From the NCBI GenBank assembly GCA_018241185.1, contig JAFEEH010000252.1:1-64000 (forward strand): a stretch of 64,000 nt of DNA. Reading direction: 5' to 3'. The stretch is from Pseudomonadota bacterium (GTDB lineage: Bacteria > Pseudomonadota > Gammaproteobacteria > Burkholderiales > Burkholderiaceae_C). Both the position numbers and the translations under genes were made by a program. A model generated the notes under the pieces. It did no database searches, was not told the DNA's origin, and saw nothing but the letters and a program-made list of their open reading frames with translations. Positions 8,419 through 15,915 of the stretch are shown here, piece after piece (the first letter of the stretch is position 1; each line of letters opens with the position of its first letter).

Positions 8419-9475
8419 CGTCCTGAGGGCGCCGGCCCCGCACCGCGGCACGCGCGAAGTCGGCATCATCGTCTTCGGCGATGCGCTGCTGCTCGACGCG
8501 ACCGGCCCCGCCGACGTGCTGGGCCGCGCCAACCACCATGCGCGCGGCCCCGACGACCTCGACCGCTACCGCATCAACGCCCTCTCCACCTTCGGCGGCG
8601 AGGTCGTGACCTCGTGCGGGCTGCGCTTGCAGACGGCGCCGCTGCCGCCCCCGGAGATCTGCGCCTTCGACACGCTCATCGTCGCCGGCGGCCCGGGCGT
8701 GATGGCCGCCCGGCACGACCCGCACCTGCGCAACTGGCTGCTCGCCGTCGAGCCGCGCGTGCGACGCATCGGCTCGATCTGCACCGGCGCTTACGTGCTT
8801 GCCGAAAGCGGCCTGCTGGCCGGCCGGCCCGCCACCACCCACTGGGCGCACATCGACCGCTTCAGGACGCTCTACCCCGAGGTGTGCACGGTCGACGACA
8901 CGCTCTTCGCGCGCGACGGCAAGTTCTTCACTTCGGCGGGGGCCACGGCCGGCATCGACCTGGCGCTGAGCCTGGTCGACGAGGACCACGGCCGCGAGCT
9001 CGCGCTGGCCATCGCGCGCGAGCTGGTCGTGTTTCGCGTGCGTGCCGCCAACCAGGGCCAGCAGAGCGCGGCGCTGCAGGCCTACGGCGGCGCGTCCGAC
9101 CGGCTCAGCCGCGCCACCGCCTTCATCCTGGCGCACCTGGAAGACGGCGTGACGGTCGAGCAGGTGGCCGAGCAGGTGTGCGTCGGCACGCGGCAGCTGT
9201 CGCGCGATTTCAAGCAGGCTTTCGGGCAGTCGCCCAGCGAGTACATCCGCGCGGCGCAGGTCGACCTGGCGCGCGAGCTGCTGTCGCACACCGGCCAGTC
9301 GATGGACAAGGTGGCGCTGCGCAGCGGCTTCTCGGGCCGCCAGCAGATGGTGCGCGTGTTCCAGCGCGTGCTGGGCGCGGCGCCGGCGGCGTTTCGGGAC
9401 GCGGCCGCGCGACACGGCGCGGACCCGCGCCCGGTCGCAGACAGCGGCCGCCGCCAGGCGCTATCGAATCGATAG
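8387..9475 (+). CDS. GlxA-type AraC family transcriptional regulator
   Basis: This regulator of about 362 residues fuses an N-terminal DJ-1/PfpI-like domain to a C-terminal AraC double helix-turn-helix. The first half shows VGIIVFGDALLLDATGP, VAGGPGV and the elbow ICTGAYVLAESGLL; the second half shows VEQVAEQVCVGTRQLSRDF and VALRSGFSGRQQMVRVF, the two HTH units. No ATG is available in a suitable place. A TTG at 8387 is preceded by GGAGG at 8378-8382 and overlaps the receptor remnant by 32 bases, so I use it with modest confidence. The last five residues and the TAG stop lie inside a dispersed repeat. It may control the neighbouring receptor or DJ-1 gene. Confidence 0.8.
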   Translation: MSKRSASSPTSVLRAPAPHRGTREVGIIVFGDALLLDATGPADVLGRANHHARGPDDLDRYRINALSTFGGEVVTSCGLRLQTAPLPPPEICAFDTLIVAGGPGVMAARHDPHLRNWLLAVEPRVRRIGSICTGAYVLAESGLLAGRPATTHWAHIDRFRTLYPEVCTVDDTLFARDGKFFTSAGATAGIDLALSLVDEDHGRELALAIARELVVFRVRAANQGQQSAALQAYGGASDRLSRATAFILAHLEDGVTVEQVAEQVCVGTRQLSRDFKQAFGQSPSEYIRAAQVDLARELLSHTGQSMDKVALRSGFSGRQQMVRVFQRVLGAAPAAFRDAAARHGADPRPVADSGRRQALSNR

Positions 9476-9524
9476 CTGCTCGCGCCCGCCCCGCGGGCGT
9501 TCCGGGCACTTTTGGCTTGAATCG
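9460..9524 (+). repeat. Dispersed GCTAT-N7-ATAGC / GC-hairpin repeat, copy 2
   Basis: GCTATCGAATCGATAGC is followed by CGCCCG-CCCCG-CGGGCG and GGGCACTTTTGGCTTG. The element begins 13 bases before the GlxA-type gene's TAG, so it encodes that gene's final residues and stop codon. Confidence 0.88.
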
Positions 9525-9644
9525 TGGCCGCACGGCCCCGCGGGTGGCGGCGCGTGGCGTCGCGCGCGCCCATGCGCCGCGCGAGCGCCTGCGGCGCGCA
9601 GGCCCACCCCCGTGCGGGTCGGCCCACCGTGCGAACATGGACGC

Positions 9645-10496
9645 ATGCGCCCAGCCGCCCTCCTCGCCCCGATCGTGCTGGCCGGCAGCGCCTGGCTCAG
9701 CGGCTGCGCGATCATCGACCACGAGCAGCGGCGCTGGCTGTTCATGCCCGGCGCCCGCACCTGGCCGCCGGGCGAGGCGGCCGCCGTGGGCATGCAGGAC
9801 GTGTGGATCGACCATGTCTCGCAGCACCCGGAGCAGGCGGGGCAAGCCGTGCGCCTGCACGGCCTGTGGCTGCCGCAGGCGCGGGCCGACGCACCGGTGC
9901 TGCTGTTCCTGCACGGCGTGCACTGGGATGTGCGCGCCAGCGCCACGCGCATCCGCCAGTGGCATCGGCTGGGCTTCTCGGTGCTGGGCGTCGACTACCG
10001 CGGCTTCGGCCGCAGCAGCCCCGCGATGCCATCCGAGACGCTGGTCGCGGAGGACGCACACGCCGCCTGGCGCTGGCTGGCGCGTGAGCATCCTGCCGCG
10101 CGGCGCTTCGTCTTCGGCCACTCGCTGGGCGGCGCCGTGGCGGTGCGGCTGGCCGCCGAGGTGGACGACGAGGCCGGCCTCATCGTCGAAGGCGGCTTCA
10201 CCTCCGCGCTCGACGTGCTGCGCAGCACGCGCTGGGGCTGGCTGCCGGTGGCGCCGCTGATGACGCAGCACTTCGACGCCGCCTCGCGCATCGCCGACGT
10301 GGGCTCGCCGCTGCTGGCCGTGCACGCGGTCGGCGACACGATGGTGCCGCCGCGGCTGGGCCGCGCGCTGTACGAGCAGGCCCGGCCGCCCAAGCGCTTC
10401 GTGCTCGTCGACGGCGCCGTGCACGAAGACGCCGACGTGGTGGGCGAGCAAGCCTACCGCGAGGCGCTGCGGGCGCTCTTCGGTCTGGGCGACTGA
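9645..10496 (+). CDS. Alpha/beta-hydrolase lipoprotein
   Basis: The 283-residue product starts with a lipoprotein signal ending in the lipobox LSGC (Cys22 of MRPAALL...), so it is probably anchored in an envelope membrane. The mature part is an alpha/beta-hydrolase: LLFLHGV oxyanion-hole strand, VLGVDYRGFGRS, nucleophile elbow GHSLGG with Ser160, a late Asp region near VHAVGDTMVPP, and a catalytic His in DGAVHED. It resembles the Bem46/ABHD13 branch, whose substrates are largely unknown. The start at 9645 was chosen because it opens the signal peptide directly. The gene is flanked on both sides by dispersed repeat copies, 120 bases upstream and 30 bases downstream. Confidence 0.83.
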   Translation: MRPAALLAPIVLAGSAWLSGCAIIDHEQRRWLFMPGARTWPPGEAAAVGMQDVWIDHVSQHPEQAGQAVRLHGLWLPQARADAPVLLFLHGVHWDVRASATRIRQWHRLGFSVLGVDYRGFGRSSPAMPSETLVAEDAHAAWRWLAREHPAARRFVFGHSLGGAVAVRLAAEVDDEAGLIVEGGFTSALDVLRSTRWGWLPVAPLMTQHFDAASRIADVGSPLLAVHAVGDTMVPPRLGRALYEQARPPKRFVLVDGAVHEDADVVGEQAYREALRALFGLGD

Positions 10497-10526
10497 CGCG
10501 CGCGCTGCGGGGGCGTCGCCTGGAAC

Positions 10527-10590
10527 GCTATGAAATCGATAGCCGCTCGCGCTCGTCCCGCGGGCGCTGCAGGCACTTTTGGCTTGAAAA
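10527..10590 (+). repeat. Dispersed GCTAT-N7-ATAGC / GC-hairpin repeat, copy 3
   Basis: GCTATGAAATCGATAGC is followed by CGCTCG-TCCCG-CGGGCG and CAGGCACTTTTGGCTTG. It lies 30 bases after the hydrolase stop, in the same orientation, between convergent genes. Confidence 0.85.
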
Positions 10591-10598
10591 GCGCGGAT

Positions 10599-11189
10599 TC
10601 AGTACGGCGGCGCCTGCACCGCGCGCTGCGCCCGCGCCGCATTCGTCCACCAGGCCAGGTCGTCGGCCCAGCGCGGAAAAGCGCGCTTGAGGCTGGCGCC
10701 CGCATCGCCCGTCGGCTCGCCCTGCGCGTCGAGCGTCTGCGAGATGGGGCCCACGGCCAGCGTGCTCGACACGACGACCATGCCCATCTCCGACAGGATC
10801 GAATGCCAGGCGGTGCCCGAACGCACGCCCGAGAAGCGGCCGGCCGAGTAGCTGGCGATGGCGGCGGGCCGCCAGAACCACTCTTCGAGGAAATGGTCGG
10901 TGAGGTTCTTCAGGCCCGGCTGCACGCCCCAGTTGTATTCGCCGGTGACGAAGACGAAGGCGTCGGCGCCGCGGATCTTGCCGGCCAGCGTCTCCAGCGC
11001 TTCGGGGGCCTGGCCTTTCGGGTATTCCTTGTACATGCGGTCGAGCATCGGCAGGCCGATGGCCTTGGCGTCGATGAAGTCGACCTCGGCGCCGCGCGCC
11101 TGCAGGCCCCGGACGATGAAGTCCGCCAGGCGGATGCCCATGCGGTCGGACCGGTACGAACCGTAGAAAACGAGGATCTTGTCGGGCAT
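10599..11189 (-). CDS. NADPH-dependent FMN reductase family flavoprotein
   Basis: This 196-residue protein is a flavodoxin-fold reductase. It begins with ILVFYGSYRSDRMGIRLA, where the strand-loop-helix binds the FMN phosphate, and has the family's central TGEYNWGVQPGLKNLTDHF, matching the PEYN..PG.LKN motif of NAD(P)H:quinone/azo reductases. The substrate could be quinones, chromate or azo compounds; the sequence does not decide. It lies 38 bases downstream of the SnoaL-like gene and may form an operon with it and the TetR gene. The start at 11189 puts the flavin loop at the usual distance from the N-terminus. Confidence 0.85.
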   Translation of the reverse strand: MPDKILVFYGSYRSDRMGIRLADFIVRGLQARGAEVDFIDAKAIGLPMLDRMYKEYPKGQAPEALETLAGKIRGADAFVFVTGEYNWGVQPGLKNLTDHFLEEWFWRPAAIASYSAGRFSGVRSGTAWHSILSEMGMVVVSSTLAVGPISQTLDAQGEPTGDAGASLKRAFPRWADDLAWWTNAARAQRAVQAPPY

Positions 11190-11227
11190 GCGTCGCTCCA
11201 GAAAGTCGAAGCCGCCATCATCCGCGA

Positions 11228-11617
11228 TCACCGCAACTGGGCTTCGATCGCGGCTTTGTCGATGACCGACCAGACCTCGGCGATGCGCCCGTCGCGCCAA
11301 GCGTAGAACACGTTCTCGGTGAAGTCGACCGTGCGGCCGTTCACATCCAGCCCCAGGAAGCGCCCGACCGGTGTGCAGTGGAAGCGCAGCCGCGCCGCCA
11401 CGTGCGGCGGCTCGCACACCATCCGCTCGATGGCGAAGTGCAGGTCGGGGATGTCGCGGTAATCCTGCGCCAGCATGGCGCGGTAGCCGGCGACGCCGAG
11501 CGCACGCCCGTTGTGCACCACGTCGTCGGCGACGTACTCGCCGAGCGAGTCCCAATCCTGCCGGTTGAGCACATCGATGTAGCGGCGGTAGCGCAGCGAG
11601 AGTTCGGGGGTGGTCAT
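11228..11617 (-). CDS. SnoaL-like (NTF2-fold) ester cyclase family protein
   Basis: The 129-residue product has the alpha+beta barrel pattern of SnoaL/NTF2-like proteins: a first helix YRRYIDVLNRQDWDSLGEYVADDVVHNG, GYRAMLAQDYRDIPDLHF, and a final VFYAWRDGRIAEVWSVID strand pair. Members are aldol cyclases, ester cyclases or binding proteins of unknown ligand. Its start overlaps the TetR stop as ATGA, so the two genes are translationally coupled and the protein is probably part of the TetR regulon together with the FMN reductase downstream. No specific reaction can be assigned. Confidence 0.8.
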   Translation of the reverse strand: MTTPELSLRYRRYIDVLNRQDWDSLGEYVADDVVHNGRALGVAGYRAMLAQDYRDIPDLHFAIERMVCEPPHVAARLRFHCTPVGRFLGLDVNGRTVDFTENVFYAWRDGRIAEVWSVIDKAAIEAQLR

Positions 11618-12309
11618 GGGGGCAGCTTACGCCGGCCGCGGGCCGGGCGTCGTGTCGCGTCCGTTTGCGGCGCAGTCGCCGCGGGTGCCAGGCTTTGCAG
11701 GTAGGCGCAGAACATGTCCGCCATGGCGCCGGCATAGGCCTCGATCTCGGCAGGCCTGCGCGGGCGCTCGGAAAACTCCTTGCCGGCCGCGCCGAGCGTC
11801 GACAACAGCAGGCCGGCGGCGCGCGTGCGCTGCGCAGCGGGTGCGTCGGGCAGTGCTTCCTTCATGAAGGTGCTAAAGGCGCGCTCGCCGGAAGCCATGG
11901 CCGCGCGCGCCTCGGGCGCATCGCGGTACAGCGGTGCCGCATCGCCGAGCGCGATGCGCACATCGGCCTCTTCGCATTCCGACCGGATGAAGGCGTGCAC
12001 CAGCCGCCGCAGCCGATCGAGCGGCGGCTCGGCGTCGTTGCTGAGGATGCCGTGCAGCAAGGCGCTGGTGCGCGCCCACTCGTCGCTTTGCAGGCGGAAC
12101 AGGATGGCGGCCTTGTTCGGGAAGTACTGGTAGAGCGAGCCGACGCTGACGCCGGCCCGCTCGGCCACGCGGGCGGTGGTGAAGCGCTGCGCGCCTTCCT
12201 GGGCCAAAACCTGAACAGCAGCCTCCAGCACGGCCGCGACCAGCCCGGTCGAACGGGCCTGCTGCGGCTGCTTTCTCGAGGAGATCGGGGTGCTTCGACG
12301 CTGCGTCAC
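11614..12309 (-). CDS. TetR/AcrR family transcriptional regulator
   Basis: The 231-residue protein has an N-terminal TetR helix-turn-helix: AAVQVLAQEGAQRFTTARVAERAGVSVGSLYQYFPNK is recognisable piecewise at about residues 28-66. The C-terminal ligand domain is about 150 residues and resembles the branch with a conserved EE and large hydrophobic pocket, fitting control of an efflux or detoxification function. I use a GTG start at 12309, which gives a normal short basic N-terminus; no good ATG is near. It is divergent from an O-methyltransferase, with a 57-base gap that contains a dyad. It is coupled to the SnoaL-like gene. Confidence 0.82.
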   Translation of the reverse strand: MTQRRSTPISSRKQPQQARSTGLVAAVLEAAVQVLAQEGAQRFTTARVAERAGVSVGSLYQYFPNKAAILFRLQSDEWARTSALLHGILSNDAEPPLDRLRRLVHAFIRSECEEADVRIALGDAAPLYRDAPEARAAMASGERAFSTFMKEALPDAPAAQRTRAAGLLLSTLGAAGKEFSERPRRPAEIEAYAGAMADMFCAYLQSLAPAATAPQTDATRRPARGRRKLPP

Positions 12310-12322
12310 GGGGCGTGTTCCC

Positions 12323-12357
12323 AATGCGAATGGAAAACCTGATGGATTCGTCGCATT
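12323..12357. promoter_or_regulatory. Candidate TetR operator dyad
   Basis: The arms AATGCG (12323-12328) and CGCATT (12352-12357) are perfect inverted repeats, with GAAT/ATTCG extending them imperfectly. They span the gap between the divergent TetR and methyltransferase genes, the usual place for an autoregulatory TetR site. The arm spacing is longer than for most TetR operators, so this is tentative. Confidence 0.4.
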
Positions 12358-12366
12358 ATCGGCGCC

Positions 12367-13059
12367 ATGACTTCTTCCACACATTCCTCCTGCCGCGACA
12401 CGCTCCACGCGGCCCCCGTGGCGCCCTTGCTGGAGCGCCTCTTCGCCGAGGCCGATGCCGCGTCGGGCGCGGCCCGCCGGGCCGTGGGCGACCTCTCTGC
12501 CGACGAGCTGTCGCGCCTGCTGCAAAGCCGCACCGACTACCTCGCGCTCTACGGCCGGCTCAAGGACGTGCCGCTGCCCGTCTCGCGTGCCACCGGGCGC
12601 CTGCTGTACCTGCTGGCACGCAGCAGCGGTGCACGCCACATCGTGGAGTTCGGCACTTCTTTCGGCATCTCGACGCTGCACCTGGCCGCGGCGCTGCGCG
12701 ACAACGGCGGTGGCCGCCTCGTCACCACCGAGTTCGAGCCCTCGAAAGTGGCCCGCGCGCGCACCCACCTCGCCGCCGCAGGGCTGGACGACCTCGTGGA
12801 GATCCGCGAAGGCGACGCACTGCAGACGCTGCGCGCCGACCTGCCCGACACCATCGACCTGTTGCTGCTCGACGGCGCCAAGGCGCTGTACCCCGACATC
12901 CTCGCGCTGGTCGAGCCGCGGCTGCGTGCCGGCGCGCTCGTGGTGGCCGACAACGCCGACGACAGCCCGGACTTCCTGCAGCAGGTGCGCTCGCCCGCGG
13001 CGGGCTACCTGTCGCTGCCCTTTGCCGAGGACGTGGAGCTGTCGATGCGGCTGGGCTGA
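12367..13059 (+). CDS. Class I SAM-dependent O-methyltransferase
   Basis: The 230-residue protein matches the O-methyltransferase family 3 (catechol O-methyltransferase-like) fold. It shows the SAM-binding motif I IVEFGTSFGISTLHLA (about residue 93), the acidic loop VTTEFEPSKVARAR after strand 2, and the post-motif LLLLDGAKALYPDILALVEPRL, whose Asp usually binds a divalent metal. VVADNADDSPDF supplies further metal or substrate residues. It should methylate a catechol- or hydroxy-type acceptor. It is divergent from a TetR regulator and may be its direct target. The following 135 bases before the MFS gene hold no recognisable feature. Confidence 0.82.
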   Translation: MTSSTHSSCRDTLHAAPVAPLLERLFAEADAASGAARRAVGDLSADELSRLLQSRTDYLALYGRLKDVPLPVSRATGRLLYLLARSSGARHIVEFGTSFGISTLHLAAALRDNGGGRLVTTEFEPSKVARARTHLAAAGLDDLVEIREGDALQTLRADLPDTIDLLLLDGAKALYPDILALVEPRLRAGALVVADNADDSPDFLQQVRSPAAGYLSLPFAEDVELSMRLG

Positions 13060-13194
13060 TCTTCCCGGCGGGCTTCGCCGGCACCGCCCGCCGCAAGGGC
13101 CGTAAGCGTCTCACGTCAGGCAACGCATTCCTCAGCCCCGGCCCGTCGTGCGCGTTGCTGCGCCCACACGTCGCGGCCTGCCTGGTCTTCCCCA

Positions 13195-14409
13195 ATGACT
13201 TCGACCTCTTCCCTGCCCTCTTCTTCCCCGCGCGCGATGCCGCCGCGCTTGCTGCTCCTCGTCGCCCTCCTCTTCATCGCCTACCTGTGCGTGGGCCTGT
13301 CGCTGCCGGTGGTGGCCCTTCACGTGACGGGCACGCTGCACATGAGCAATGCCTGGGCGGGCTTTGCGGTCGGCGTCGCGTTCCTGTCCACCATCCTCAC
13401 GCGGGGCTACGCGGGCAGCCTGTCGGACCGGCAAGGCAGCAAGAGCGCGGTCGTTCGCGGCCTTGCGTTCTACGTGGCCGGCGCGCTGGCCGCGTGCGCC
13501 GCAGGCAGCCCCTGGCTCACGCCGGTGATGGCCTTCGAGGTGCTCGTGGCCGGCCGGCTGCTGCTGGGCCTGGGCGAGAGCCTGGTCGGTGTGGGTGTGG
13601 TCGCCTGGGGCATCGCGCTCGTCGGGCCGGCGCGCTCGGGCCAGGTGCTGGCCTGGGTGGGTGCGGCGATCTACGGTGCCCTGGCCGTGGGCGGGCCGCT
13701 GGGCATCGCGCTGCACGCACGCTTCGGCCTGCAGGGCGCCATGGCGGCGGCGGCCGTACTGCCGGCCCTGGGGCTCCTGGCCGTCGCCCGGCTGCCGGGT
13801 GTGGCCGCCGCCGCGGCGGCGGCACGCCCCTCGATCTGGCGCGTGGTGGGCCGGATCGGGCCCCACGGCGCCATCGTGTGCCTGCAGGGCATCGGCTTCG
13901 CGGCGATCGGTGCGTTCTTCGCGCTGCTCTTTCGCGACCGCGGCTGGGCCCATGCCGGACTCGGCCTCACCGCCTTCGGCTCCGGCTTCGTGCTGGTGCG
14001 CGTGCTTTTCGGCCGCCTGCCCGACCGCATCGGCGGGCTGCCGGTGGCCATCGGCTCGCTGGCCATCGAGGCGGTGGGGCAGGCGCTGATCGGGGGCGCC
14101 GCATCGCCGGGCCTGGCGCTCGCCGGCGCCTTCATGACCGGGCTGGGTTGTTCGATGATCTTCCCGGCCATGGGCCGCGAGGTCGTGACGCGCGTCGAAC
14201 CCCACCTGCGCGGCACCGCCCTGGGCGCCTTCTCGGCCTTCCAGGACCTGGCCTACGGCCTCACCGGCCCGCTGGCCGGCCTGCTGGCCGACCGCGCCGG
14301 TTACGGCGGCGTGTTCCTGGTCGGATCGGTGGCCGCGGTGGCCGGCCTGGCGTTGGCGCTGCGCCTGCGCCGTGCGGGCGCCGCGCGCGCGGCTCAGGCC
14401 AAGGTGTAG
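13195..14409 (+). CDS. MFS transporter, YhhS/YfcJ-like
   Basis: This is a 404-residue, 12-span major facilitator protein. The cytoplasmic loop between spans 2 and 3 carries YAGSLSDRQGSK, the MFS G-x3-D-R-x-G motif, and RLLLGLGESLVGVGVVAWG in span 4 region resembles the E. coli YhhS/YfcJ branch. Substrates for that branch include arabinose-type or drug efflux, none certain here. The start at 13195 leaves a 14-residue Ser-rich lead; ATG at 13237 is an alternative. Its last 16 bases overlap the convergent aldehyde dehydrogenase gene, so the two transcripts share a 3' end. Confidence 0.82.
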   Translation: MTSTSSLPSSSPRAMPPRLLLLVALLFIAYLCVGLSLPVVALHVTGTLHMSNAWAGFAVGVAFLSTILTRGYAGSLSDRQGSKSAVVRGLAFYVAGALAACAAGSPWLTPVMAFEVLVAGRLLLGLGESLVGVGVVAWGIALVGPARSGQVLAWVGAAIYGALAVGGPLGIALHARFGLQGAMAAAAVLPALGLLAVARLPGVAAAAAAARPSIWRVVGRIGPHGAIVCLQGIGFAAIGAFFALLFRDRGWAHAGLGLTAFGSGFVLVRVLFGRLPDRIGGLPVAIGSLAIEAVGQALIGGAASPGLALAGAFMTGLGCSMIFPAMGREVVTRVEPHLRGTALGAFSAFQDLAYGLTGPLAGLLADRAGYGGVFLVGSVAAVAGLALALRLRRAGAARAAQAKV

Positions 14410-15830
14410 GCCGTCTTCACCGTGGTGAAGAACTCCTGCGCGTACCGGCCCTGCTCGCGCGGCCCGTAGCTGCTGCCCTTGCGGCCGCCGAAGGGCACGT
14501 GGTAGTCCACGCCCGCGGTGGGCAGGTTGACCATGACCATGCCGGCCTGGCTGTGGCGCTTGAAATGCGTGGCGTACTTGAGGCTGGTGGTCGCGATGCC
14601 GGCCGAGAGGCCGAACTCGGTGTCGTTGGCGGTGGACAGGGCCTCTTCGTAGTCCTTGACGCGGATCACGCTGGCCACGGGGCCGAAGATCTCTTCGCGG
14701 TTGATGCGCATGTCCTTGCCGCTCTCGCTGAAGAGCGCCGGGGCCATGTAGAAGCCCTCGGTGCCGAGCTTGAGGCGTTCGCCGCCGGCCGCCAGCGTCG
14801 CGCCTTCGTCCTTGCCGATCTGGATGTATTCCAGGTCCTGGTCGAGCTGGCTCTGGCTGGAGACGGGGCCGATGTCGGTGCCCTGCGCCAGCGCGTCGCC
14901 GACGGTGATCTTCGCCATGCGCGCCTTCATCGCCTCGATGAACCTGGGGTAGATGCCTTCGGTGACGATGAGCCGGCTCGACGCCGTGCAGCGCTGGCCC
15001 GTCGAGTAGAAGGCGCTCTGCACCGACAGCTCCACGGCCTGGTCCAGGTTGGCATCGTCGAGCACGACCTGCGGGTTCTTGCCGCCCATCTCCAGCTGCA
15101 CCTTCTTGCCGCTCTTGACGCATTCCAGCGCGATGTTGCGGCCCACGCCGGTCGAGCCGGTGAAGCTGATGGCATGGATGCCGGCATGGCCGACCAGCGC
15201 GTTGCCGATCACGCTGCCGCGGCCCATGACCAGGTTGAACACGCCCGCCGGAATGCCCGAGCGGCTGATGATCTCGGCCAGCGCCCAGGCGCAGCCGGGC
15301 ACGAGGTCGGCGGGCTTGAGCACCACGCAGTTGCCGAAGGCCAGCGCGGGCGCGATCTTCCAGGCCGGGATGGCGATGGGGAAGTTCCACGGCGTGATGA
15401 GGCCGACCACGCCGATCGGTTCACGCGTGATCTCCACGCCGATGCCCGGGCGCACCGAAGGCAGCGTCTCGCCCGACAGGCGCAGGCATTCACCGGCGAA
15501 GAACTTGAAGATCTGGCCGGCGCGGGCGGCCTCGCCCATGCCTTCGGCCTTGGTCTTGCCTTCTTCGCGGGCCAGCAGCGTGCCCAGTTCTTCCTTGCGT
15601 GCCAGGATCTCGGTGCCGATCTTGTCCAGCGCGTCGCTGCGCGCCTGCACCGAGCCCGTCGCCCAGGCCGGGAAGGCGGCGGTGGCGGCGGCCACGGCGG
15701 CGTTGACCTGGGCCGCATCGCCTTGCGTGTACTGGCCCAGCACGTCGGCCAGGTTGCTGGGGTTGACGTTCGGGCTGTAGGCCGGGCCGGCGATCCATTC
15801 GCCGTTGATGAGGTTGTTGAACTGCGTCAT
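14394..15830 (-). CDS. Alpha-ketoglutarate semialdehyde dehydrogenase (aldehyde dehydrogenase family)
   Basis: The 478-residue enzyme is a complete NAD(P)-dependent aldehyde dehydrogenase: ITPWNFPIAIPAWK cofactor strand, SFTGSTGVG, general base Glu247 in QLEMGGKNP and nucleophile Cys281 in GQRCTASSR. Its place beside gudD and kdgD argues that it oxidises 2,5-dioxovalerate (alpha-ketoglutarate semialdehyde) to alpha-ketoglutarate, the last step of the oxidative aldarate route; the family sequence style also fits KGSADH. AGGAA precedes the ATG at 15830. It is downstream of gudD, separated by an 85-base gap that holds a dispersed repeat, which may set a lower expression level. The 3' end overlaps the convergent MFS gene. 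Confidence 0.88.
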   Translation of the reverse strand: MTQFNNLINGEWIAGPAYSPNVNPSNLADVLGQYTQGDAAQVNAAVAAATAAFPAWATGSVQARSDALDKIGTEILARKEELGTLLAREEGKTKAEGMGEAARAGQIFKFFAGECLRLSGETLPSVRPGIGVEITREPIGVVGLITPWNFPIAIPAWKIAPALAFGNCVVLKPADLVPGCAWALAEIISRSGIPAGVFNLVMGRGSVIGNALVGHAGIHAISFTGSTGVGRNIALECVKSGKKVQLEMGGKNPQVVLDDANLDQAVELSVQSAFYSTGQRCTASSRLIVTEGIYPRFIEAMKARMAKITVGDALAQGTDIGPVSSQSQLDQDLEYIQIGKDEGATLAAGGERLKLGTEGFYMAPALFSESGKDMRINREEIFGPVASVIRVKDYEEALSTANDTEFGLSAGIATTSLKYATHFKRHSQAGMVMVNLPTAGVDYHVPFGGRKGSSYGPREQGRYAQEFFTTVKTAYTLA

Positions 15831-15842
15831 CGAAATTCCTTG

Positions 15843-15900
15843 AAGGTTTTAGGGCTGCAACGCCCGTCTGGCGGGCGCGAGCAGCTATGAAATCAATAGC
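15843..15900 (-). repeat. Dispersed GCTAT-N7-ATAGC / GC-hairpin repeat, copy 4
   Basis: Read on the minus strand: GCTATTGATTTCATAGC, then CGCCCG-CCAGA-CGGGCG, then a diverged tail ending in CTAAAACC. It follows the gudD stop by 15 bases, in the same orientation as gudD, and separates gudD from the dehydrogenase gene. Confidence 0.82.
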
Positions 15901-15915
15901 AAAACAGGGCACGCG

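Noticed and set aside
12315-15890. A 1191-residue open frame crossing the methyltransferase, MFS and dehydrogenase genes
   Set aside because: It runs through three well-identified genes in other frames and shows only Arg/Pro/Ala-rich noise.
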